Origin: a virus
IMG/VR virus record: IMGVR_UViG_3300024273_000202
Span: 1-21,342 of that record
Reading direction: 5' to 3' (one strand)
DNA: 21,342 nucleotides
Every line of letters starts with the position of its first letter. Position 1 is the stretch's first letter. Of the stretch, positions 7,433 through 12,783 are shown piece after piece. A model generated the notes under the pieces. The model was given only the letters and a program-made list of their open reading frames with translations. It did no database searches and had not been told where the DNA came from. The translations under genes were made by a program, and so were the position numbers.

Positions 7433-7933
7433 ATGTACAGACACAAGCACGACAAGGACGGATCATGTAGCGAAATGGGAGGCACAGCTGAGCAGTTGTT
7501 CTCCAAAGCTGTTGAGGACTTTGGAGCCTCAGCTACAGCTACTGGGTTTAAGGATCAGATTAGACACATTGATTTCTTCGTGTCAATTGAAGGCGCTGTA
7601 GATGTTAAAGCCCGTAAGCGTTTGTCTCGTGCTGGTGCTATCCAAGATGAATTTGTTTGGGTAGAGCTGGTAGGGAACAGCGGTAAGAAAGGCTGGGTCT
7701 ATGGAGACTGTACTCACATTGCTTTTGAAAGGGAGCGTGACTTTGTCGTTGTCCCTCGTGCAGACTTAGCTGCTTTATGCGAGGAACTTGTCGAAGATAT
7801 TATTGTGGATAGGGTAGGAGAAGCACACCTCTACCGCTACCAGCGCAAAGGAAAGAAAGATCAATGCACCTTAATACCAATGAGAACTATAATTAAAAAC
7901 ACATCATGCATACTAATGAAAAAACAGTCTTAA
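7433..7933 (+). CDS. Probable PD-(D/E)XK-fold nuclease (166 aa)
   Basis: This is not a classical T7 gene. The sequence has the layout of a small PD-(D/E)XK nuclease. There is an N-terminal helix with GGTAEQLFSKA at 16-26, then Asp47 (HIDFF), a loop and the strand VDVKARK with Asp57 and Lys59. WVEL follows with Glu78, then GWVYGDCTHIAFE. The Asp-x9-Asp-x-Lys spacing and the following WVEL strand are typical of the fold; the assignment is by motif only. It sits between DNA polymerase and exonuclease, one base after the polymerase stop, and overlaps the exonuclease start by 28 bases. A role in phage recombination, end processing or host DNA breakdown is inferred. The basic C-terminus (KKDQ to KKQS) may bind DNA. 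Confidence 0.6.
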   Translation: MYRHKHDKDGSCSEMGGTAEQLFSKAVEDFGASATATGFKDQIRHIDFFVSIEGAVDVKARKRLSRAGAIQDEFVWVELVGNSGKKGWVYGDCTHIAFERERDFVVVPRADLAALCEELVEDIIVDRVGEAHLYRYQRKGKKDQCTLIPMRTIIKNTSCILMKKQS

Positions 7934-8619
7934 TCGATGGGGACGAGATAGCGTATCGCACCGCCTTTGCTTGTGAGCAGGAGTTCAAGTGGGACTCTGA
8001 TACTATCAGTCTCTGTACATCTGAACAGGATCTTAGGAATACTTTAGATCAGCAGGTTATCAAAGCGAAGAGGGATACTAAAGCTACTAAGATTAAAGTA
8101 GCACTAACTAGTAAGACTAACTTTCGCTTAGACCTATTGCCAGAGTACAAAGCTAACAGAACAGCACGTAAACCATTAGGCTTATCTTACTGCAAGAGCT
8201 ACCTAACAGAGGAGTACGGAGCTGAGACACATGAAGGTATTGAGGCCGATGATCTCTTAGGTATCTGGGCCTGTGAGCAGAAGGACAAGATCATCTGGGC
8301 TGTAGATAAAGACTTTCTCACTGTTCCCTGTAATCTATACCGTAAGGACAAGCTAATGCATATCACTGTAGCAGCCGCTGATTACAACCTACGACTTCAG
8401 ACTATGATAGGAGATACAACCGATAACTTTAAAGGAGCTAAAGGCTTTGGAGAGAAGACAGCTGCCAAGTGGTTGGATACTCATGGAGATTCGTGGGTCA
8501 GTGTTCTTAAGGCTTTTAAAAAGGCTGGACAAACTACCGAAGATTGTATTATAAATGCCAAGCTTGCTCGTATCTTAAGAACCATCGAAGATATTAACTG
8601 GACACCTTTAAATGACTGA
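7906..8619 (+). CDS. 6: 5'-3' exonuclease of the FEN family (T7 gp6-like)
   Basis: This is a flap-type 5'-3' exonuclease that in T7 removes RNA primers and degrades host DNA to nucleotides. It has 237 residues against about 300 for T7 gp6. Metal-binding acids are Asp11 and Asp13 (LIDGDEIAYR), Glu113, Asp115 and Asp116 (EADDLLG), Asp134 and Asp136 (VDKDF), and Asp170 and Asp173 (GDTTDN). The basic YKANRTARKP block at 81-90 is the usual arch or DNA-contact segment. GAKGFGEKTAAKWL is the helix-hairpin-helix-like DNA-binding motif. The start overlaps the previous gene by 28 bases in another frame, and the end overlaps the next start by 8 bases. No Shine-Dalgarno sequence is visible. Confidence 0.9.
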   Translation: MHTNEKTVLIDGDEIAYRTAFACEQEFKWDSDTISLCTSEQDLRNTLDQQVIKAKRDTKATKIKVALTSKTNFRLDLLPEYKANRTARKPLGLSYCKSYLTEEYGAETHEGIEADDLLGIWACEQKDKIIWAVDKDFLTVPCNLYRKDKLMHITVAAADYNLRLQTMIGDTTDNFKGAKGFGEKTAAKWLDTHGDSWVSVLKAFKKAGQTTEDCIINAKLARILRTIEDINWTPLND

Positions 8620-8965
8620 ACAGCCTAGACTACCAGACAGCGGAGAACGCAGTTCCTTTAGCACTGGGGCCGTACGCGACGCAATGCGTGGTAAGGGAAC
8701 ACCTAGCCTCATACCTATAGCAGCCTTACGCGCCGTGTCTCGACGCTTTGAAGACGGCGCTGAAAAGTATGGACGAGGTAATTGGACTAAGGGTATTCCT
8801 CTTAGCCGCTATGTTGATTCTACCTATCGACACCTATGGCAATTCATGGAGGGCGACAAATCCGAAGAGCATATCGGAGCTGTTATCTGGAACGTGATGT
8901 GTCTAGCTCAGACCAGCGAATGGATTGAGCAAGGTAAACTACCAAAAGAACTAAACGACTTATAA
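8612..8965 (+). CDS. MazG-like dATP/dGTP diphosphohydrolase family protein (DUF5664 type)
   Basis: The 117-residue protein resembles the small all-alpha nucleotide pyrophosphohydrolase domain found in many phages and named for dATP/dGTP diphosphohydrolases. Visible family blocks are SFSTGAVRDAMRGKG (15-29), FEDGAEKYGRGNW (46-58), DSTYRHLWQF (69-78), Glu85-Glu86-His87 and IWNVMCLAQ. Such enzymes hydrolyse a dNTP to dNMP and pyrophosphate. It follows the exonuclease with an 8-base overlap and closes the DNA-metabolism block, consistent with adjusting or cleaning dNTP pools. No PurZ, DatZ or other Z-genome partner is present in the window, so a modified-base role is not supported. The family call is from recalled motifs. 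Confidence 0.7.
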   Translation: MTEQPRLPDSGERSSFSTGAVRDAMRGKGTPSLIPIAALRAVSRRFEDGAEKYGRGNWTKGIPLSRYVDSTYRHLWQFMEGDKSEEHIGAVIWNVMCLAQTSEWIEQGKLPKELNDL

Positions 8966-8978
8966 TATAGGGGACACG
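8951..8978 (+). promoter_or_regulatory. T7-promoter-like sequence at the replication/virion boundary
   Basis: The stretch has AACGACT followed by TATAATATAGGGGACA. The T7 consensus has ACGACT, three bases, then TATAGGGAGA; here five bases separate the halves. It sits where the DNA-metabolism genes end and the virion-side genes begin, where T7 also has late promoters. AGGGG also serves as the ribosome site of the next gene and TATAAT overlaps a stop codon, so chance is quite possible. Confidence 0.3.
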
Positions 8979-8981
8979 TAT

Positions 8982-9179
8982 ATGAATGAACAAGACTTTC
9001 CGAATGTAACTATTGCTTTTATTCAAGCTCTTGAAGATCGCTTTCCTGTTATTGATTTCCCGCCTACTGAAAGAATCAGTGAGCTTAATTATCACTACGG
9101 TCAGCGTTCTGTTATTAGTTTTCTTAAATCTCAGTACGAAATCCAGAACGAAAACGTTCTTAATACTAAACTAAAATAA
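8982..9179 (+). CDS. Small conserved-looking protein of unknown function (65 aa)
   Basis: I cannot name this protein. It is 65 residues, without membrane segments, with FPNVTIAFIQALEDRFP near the N-terminus and a GQRSVISFLKSQYEIQNE block near the C-terminus. Small proteins of this look recur at this place in marine T7-like phages, as far as I recall, but no function is known to me. It is one of the few genes here with a good ribosome site: AGGGG lies 8 bases upstream of the ATG. It begins 16 bases after the pyrophosphohydrolase stop. Confidence 0.6.
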   Translation: MNEQDFPNVTIAFIQALEDRFPVIDFPPTERISELNYHYGQRSVISFLKSQYEIQNENVLNTKLK

Positions 9180-9184
9180 ATACT

Positions 9185-9388
9185 ATGGGCTCAAAACCTA
9201 AAATTCCACCAACACCCCCACCACCAGCACCTCCCCCTGCACCAAACCCTGTGGCTCAAAAAGCTAAAGTGGCTTCTAATAACAAAGGAGTTGCAGCACG
9301 TAAAAAGCGTGGAACTTCTTCGCTTACTGTACGCCGAAGCTCCCTAACTACAGGCTCTAGCGGAAGCGGAGCAAACGTTAACTATTAA
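9185..9388 (+). CDS. Proline-rich small protein, possible gp6.7-like virion protein (67 aa)
   Basis: The N-terminus is a proline-rich tract (residues 5-22, KIPPTPPPPAPPPAPNP). The rest is basic and Ser/Thr/Gly-rich, with RKKRGTSSLTVRRSSLTTG around 40-58. T7 gp6.7, a small virion protein encoded just before the portal region, also opens with a PKI segment and ends in a basic, serine-rich tail. Similar proline-rich proteins are frequent before portal genes in podoviruses. Homology is therefore plausible but rests on architecture and position, not alignment. The low-complexity sequence suggests an unfolded linker or an ejected protein. There is no Shine-Dalgarno site; the leader is AAATAAATACT. 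Confidence 0.45.
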   Translation: MGSKPKIPPTPPPPAPPPAPNPVAQKAKVASNNKGVAARKKRGTSSLTVRRSSLTTGSSGSGANVNY

Positions 9389-9395
9389 ATAACAG

Positions 9396-11972
9396 ATGGC
9401 AGATAAGACTCTTACCGTAACGACCGTAGGTGGTGCAGATAAAACACTCACCTTCAATCGAGACCCCTTCGCTGGTGTTAGAACCATGACACGGGTAGAA
9501 GCGGGAGGAGGATCAACTGACATCTCAGTAGACAGAACAGTCTCTGGTTATAAAACTGGAGACAAAGCAGGACAGTCCCGCCCATTACTAAGTAAAGTAG
9601 TAGGCGGGGCTGCAGCCGCTTATAGCCTTCGTGACCTTAATGACGGTCAGGGGCTAAACAAGGTTGTCCGTGTTCGACGTGATTCAGACAATAACGAGAG
9701 AGACTTTAACGCCAAGGAGGTATCAAACGGTACACTCCAGAACTGGACGAATGCACAAGTAACACCGCCCCTTGACCTACGTGAGCTTACAGCTACGGGT
9801 CGTGACGGCCCTATCATTGAGGCAGCAGCGGCTTACTCCCTGCGTAACCTTAGTGACTCCTATGCGGGTAGCGTAGTCGATGTTCGTCGTAGCTCTGACG
9901 GCAACACGGAGACCTTTACGGCTGCTGAGGTTACTGATGGTACGCTGGTGGCTTGGGTGGGAGCAGGTAATAACGGAACGGTATCCAAATGGTACGACCA
10001 GAGTACAACCTCTGGTGTCCCTAATGCTCGCCACGCAACCAACTCAGACCCAGCAGAGCAACCTAGCATTGTTATTAACGGTGCTCTTTATAGCAACGGT
10101 ATTAGCATAGAGAGTAACCAACACCTCTGGTCACCCAGCAGCATTAACGTATCTTTAAATAACATTTCTGCGTTTGTTTACGGGGCAGCAAGTGGCGGTC
10201 AAGGTATAGGTGCTTTAACTAGTATTGTTAGCACAGGTACATTCTCCACTCCGTATAAGTATAATAGCACACAGGGATATAGGTATGGTGGCGAAGGAGC
10301 ATCATCGCAGCCAAACAGCGATGCACTACAGCTCTTTACGCTTATTGGTAGTCCCACTATTGCAGAGGGATTTTCAAACGGAACTTCATACAGAACATCT
10401 ACCGCCAGTACATCTAGTTATACTGGCAGAGACATTAAGATTGGGTCTTCTGCGAATAATTTAATTACAGGATCCGTACACGAAGTAATATACTACAACA
10501 CCGACCAGACAGACAACCGTACAGCCCTTGAGGCCAACATCGGTGAGGTCTACGGTATCTCTGGTATCCCTGCTTATGACAACACCGTCAACGGCTTCGT
10601 AGAGACTTGGTATGACCAGTCAGGTAACGGCAATAATGCTACTCAGGCGACTGCTAGTAATCAGCCTAAGATTGTTAATGCTGGTATGCTTGTCGCTCCA
10701 CGTCATCTGAGACATACTTCAACAGTAACACTTCCAGACGCTTCGCAAGGCACTCAAGCTGGTAAGGGCTTTACTATTACAGGTCTTACTTATGATGCCT
10801 CTGAAAACTGCTTTTGGGCTATTAACTTTGGGGACACCATTGAGCCAGTTAGTAGTACGTTATATCCCTCGGTTGTTAAGTTGAGTTTAAGTTTTAGCAT
10901 TATAAGCGAAATAGACCTCACTCCTTTTGTTTCTTCAAGCACGTCAGCTCAAGGGATTGCAGTAGATACATCTAACAATTCCTTATGGATTGGATTAGCT
11001 CCATCCACAAATGATGTTTTAAACATAAGCAAACAGGGTACTCTACTTAATACGGTATCCCTACCAGACTCCAATGGCTTAGCGTATGATCCCACTGATG
11101 ACACCTTGTGGACTATTGCTGTCTCACCTGCTCCTTTGAATCATTATAGCAAAACAGGCACTTTACTAGATAGTTACTCTGTTCCATTCAGCGGAGCAGA
11201 CCAATTAGCATATGATGCTGCAACCGATTCTATATGGTGTTCCAACGGTGGCAACGGCTCAATTGGTAACGTAAGCGTATTCCATAAGGACACAGAACAG
11301 TGGGATGACAGGATTCCATTAAGTGAAGATACGAAATCTATTGAAGGGATAGCTATTGTAGGGAGCAAATTGTTTGTAGGTAACGATGGTTACTTCCATA
11401 GTTCAGCATCTACAAATACAATCCAAACGTTCAACATAAGCAATGATGCGACAATAGATTTCAGTGCTGCCAATGTTCATCTTACAGTTGATACTTTATC
11501 AGAAGAGCTTACTGGAGCATCTACGGCAATCACCGTTTTGCGTTATCCTCTTACATCGACTCAAATTGCTTTCAGTGGAACTAGCTCTAATAGTCGAAGA
11601 ACAATCTTGCGCTCCTCTGGAAAATATGCCTTGTTTGCTGGCTTAGCAGCTACAACAGCACCTGGCATTGGGCAACCCAGCGAAGTCCCCTCATTAGCCT
11701 TTGGTACTTTTAGTGGCACTGGACTGGGAAGTCTATACGGAGATGGTGTGTTAAGAATAGACCAGCAACCCGTAGGGAGTTATAACCAAGCGGGTTTAAC
11801 AATAGGTCAAGATGATGACGGAAGCCCTACTTTTACTGGTCAATTTTACGAGTTACTTCTCTACAACTCCGACCAATCGGCCAACCGTCTTGCCATCGAA
11901 GACAACATTAACAATCAATACGGAATCTACACCCCTACAGTACCTGCTGGTCTAGTAGTTGTTAGACCTTAA
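9396..11972 (+). CDS. Large modular protein with two LamG/ConA-like domains and a nested beta-propeller (858 aa)
   Basis: This is a probable virion surface or adhesin-like protein. Residues 1-70 are a Thr/Gly-rich start. A 45-residue module (AAAAYSLRDL...) at 72-117 recurs at 143-187, where it leads into KWYDQS at 198-203 and a first LamG-like domain ending YYNTDQ...YGI near 366-392. A second domain opens at TWYDQSGNGNNATQ (404-417) and is interrupted near residue 434. It resumes with TIDFSAANVHLTVD near 686 and ends with LYNSDQSANR and YGIYTP. The interruption holds five propeller-like units beginning at residues 463, 520, 561, 603 and 651 (for example GLAYDPTDDTLW). WYDQSG/LamG modules are typical of carbohydrate-binding phage structural proteins. 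Carbohydrate or receptor binding is inferred. Its place before the portal gene is not the usual T7 fibre position. No Shine-Dalgarno site is present. Confidence 0.75.
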   Translation: MADKTLTVTTVGGADKTLTFNRDPFAGVRTMTRVEAGGGSTDISVDRTVSGYKTGDKAGQSRPLLSKVVGGAAAAYSLRDLNDGQGLNKVVRVRRDSDNNERDFNAKEVSNGTLQNWTNAQVTPPLDLRELTATGRDGPIIEAAAAYSLRNLSDSYAGSVVDVRRSSDGNTETFTAAEVTDGTLVAWVGAGNNGTVSKWYDQSTTSGVPNARHATNSDPAEQPSIVINGALYSNGISIESNQHLWSPSSINVSLNNISAFVYGAASGGQGIGALTSIVSTGTFSTPYKYNSTQGYRYGGEGASSQPNSDALQLFTLIGSPTIAEGFSNGTSYRTSTASTSSYTGRDIKIGSSANNLITGSVHEVIYYNTDQTDNRTALEANIGEVYGISGIPAYDNTVNGFVETWYDQSGNGNNATQATASNQPKIVNAGMLVAPRHLRHTSTVTLPDASQGTQAGKGFTITGLTYDASENCFWAINFGDTIEPVSSTLYPSVVKLSLSFSIISEIDLTPFVSSSTSAQGIAVDTSNNSLWIGLAPSTNDVLNISKQGTLLNTVSLPDSNGLAYDPTDDTLWTIAVSPAPLNHYSKTGTLLDSYSVPFSGADQLAYDAATDSIWCSNGGNGSIGNVSVFHKDTEQWDDRIPLSEDTKSIEGIAIVGSKLFVGNDGYFHSSASTNTIQTFNISNDATIDFSAANVHLTVDTLSEELTGASTAITVLRYPLTSTQIAFSGTSSNSRRTILRSSGKYALFAGLAATTAPGIGQPSEVPSLAFGTFSGTGLGSLYGDGVLRIDQQPVGSYNQAGLTIGQDDDGSPTFTGQFYELLLYNSDQSANRLAIEDNINNQYGIYTPTVPAGLVVVRP
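9609..9746 (+). repeat. First copy of the AAAAYSLR module in the LamG protein
   Basis: Residues 72-117 match residues 143-187 (bases 9822-9956) at AAAAYSLR[DN]L, the RR.SD.N basic strand and the E-V-x-[ND]-G-T-L-x2-W ending. The second copy leads directly into a complete LamG domain. This first copy is followed by an unrelated linker, so it looks like a leftover domain start. Confidence 0.75.
9822..9956 (+). repeat. Second copy of the AAAAYSLR module in the LamG protein
   Basis: This is the partner of the repeat at 9609-9746, displaced by 71 codons. It continues into GAGNNGTVSKWYDQS and the first full LamG-like domain, so it is the intact version of the module. Confidence 0.75.
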
Positions 11973-11977
11973 TTATC

Positions 11978-12214
11978 ATGTATCTAATATACGAAACTGA
12001 AGAAGCAGCCATCGAACGCGCAGACGAAGAAGGCAAGTACCATGACTTTGCATACTGGACAGACGGTATGGGAACACGCTGGTTAACCAAGCCTGTCCCT
12101 ACTGCGGATGGTAAGTGGGTATTAGATGTACTAGAATACGATCTAGACGATTTAGAAGAGGCCGCACTAGTTGATTCCTACCTAGCCGTTGAAGAAGAAG
12201 GAGGCCCTGAATAA
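11978..12214 (+). CDS. Small acidic protein of unknown function (78 aa)
   Basis: I do not recognise a named family. The protein is 78 residues and strongly acidic. It opens MYLIYETEEAAIERADEEG, has an aromatic centre (HDFAYWTDGMGTRWLTKP) and ends in a Glu/Asp-rich tail (YDLDDLEEAALVDSY...EEEGGPE). Small proteins of this type often follow large fibre-like genes in phages, so an assembly or chaperone role for the 858-residue protein is possible but only inferred from position. Its last codons carry the AAGGAGG ribosome site for the next gene, and its stop overlaps that start as TAATG, so the two are probably translationally coupled. Confidence 0.6.
   Translation: MYLIYETEEAAIERADEEGKYHDFAYWTDGMGTRWLTKPVPTADGKWVLDVLEYDLDDLEEAALVDSYLAVEEEGGPE
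12197..12203 (+). promoter_or_regulatory. Strong Shine-Dalgarno site AAGGAGG for the 54-aa membrane gene
   Basis: AAGGAGG lies inside the end of the upstream acidic gene, about 10 bases before the ATG at 12214. Most genes in this window have no such site, so this start is likely to be efficiently used. Confidence 0.75.
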
Positions 12215-12378
12215 TGAGCAGCCAGTTGTTTGAACATTTTAAAATCTGGGGAACGCTAGGCGTAGCTCAGATGACAGCGTCTATTTCTAGCGCAAACGAA
12301 CTCGCTAGTATCTTTGCATTACTTTGCGGAGGAGTAGCATCCTTAGCCATCGCTTGGTGGCATATCTTTAAAAAATAA
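12214..12378 (+). CDS. Small membrane protein, holin-like candidate (54 aa)
   Basis: The ATG overlaps the previous stop (TAATG) and is preceded by AAGGAGG. The reading frame encodes 54 residues: a polar N-terminus MSSQLFEHFKIWG, a moderately hydrophobic middle, a clear transmembrane segment at about 32-49 (SIFALLCGGVASLAIAWW) and a basic end HIFKK. Size, the single strong membrane helix and the lysine-rich C-terminus fit small phage holins such as the 67-residue T7 gp17.5, which makes membrane holes for lysis. No endolysin gene is next to it, so the call rests on shape only. It could instead be a partner of the membrane protein that follows. Confidence 0.55.
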   Translation: MSSQLFEHFKIWGTLGVAQMTASISSANELASIFALLCGGVASLAIAWWHIFKK

Positions 12379-12382
12379 TATT

Positions 12383-12778
12383 ATGACACCAGAACTATTA
12401 GCAATGTTAGGCGGCGGCGTGAGCGGCTTTGTAATGAAGATGATCGCGGCACAGTCGGAGAATCAAGCTAAACTTTTTGATCGTATGATCCAGCGGCAGG
12501 TTGCTGCTGATAAGTCAGCCGACAAGGCTAATGCTCGTGGTGGTGTCTATATGCGCAGGTTCATTACGTTCGCTGTGATCTTCGCAATCGTACTAGCCCC
12601 ATTCATCTTCGCTTTCACCAGTATCGGTATTAGTGTCCAACAAGAAACAACTGGTTTCCTTGGGTTCTTCAAGGGAGTTAAGTGGTCTACAGTCCAAGGT
12701 TTTGTAATTCTACCAGAGATCCGTCAAACAGCTTTAGCTATTGTCGGTTTCTACTTTGGTTCATCTCAAGTTAAATAA
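12383..12778 (+). CDS. Membrane protein upstream of the portal, possibly holin-related (131 aa)
   Basis: The 131-residue protein has a glycine-rich start (MLGGGVSGFVMKM), a polar, probably helical segment at about 20-55 (AQSENQAKLFDRMIQRQ, then DKSADKANARGG), a strong transmembrane helix at about 59-79 (RFITFAVIFAIVLAPFIFAF) and a second hydrophobic segment near 114-128 ending ALAIVGFYFGSSQVK. Proteins with this outline and a GFYFGS-like end occur in phages as predicted holins or membrane proteins near head genes. It lies 4 bases after the 54-residue membrane gene and 5 bases before the portal gene. Function is not proven; holin, antiholin or an injection-related protein are all possible. There is no Shine-Dalgarno site. 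Confidence 0.55.
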   Translation: MTPELLAMLGGGVSGFVMKMIAAQSENQAKLFDRMIQRQVAADKSADKANARGGVYMRRFITFAVIFAIVLAPFIFAFTSIGISVQQETTGFLGFFKGVKWSTVQGFVILPEIRQTALAIVGFYFGSSQVK

Positions 12779-12783
12779 ATTTT

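Noticed and set aside
9777-10110. Several overlapping open frames on both strands inside the LamG protein gene
   Set aside because: They are shadows of the GC-rich N-terminal half of the 858-residue gene and show no plausible protein features.
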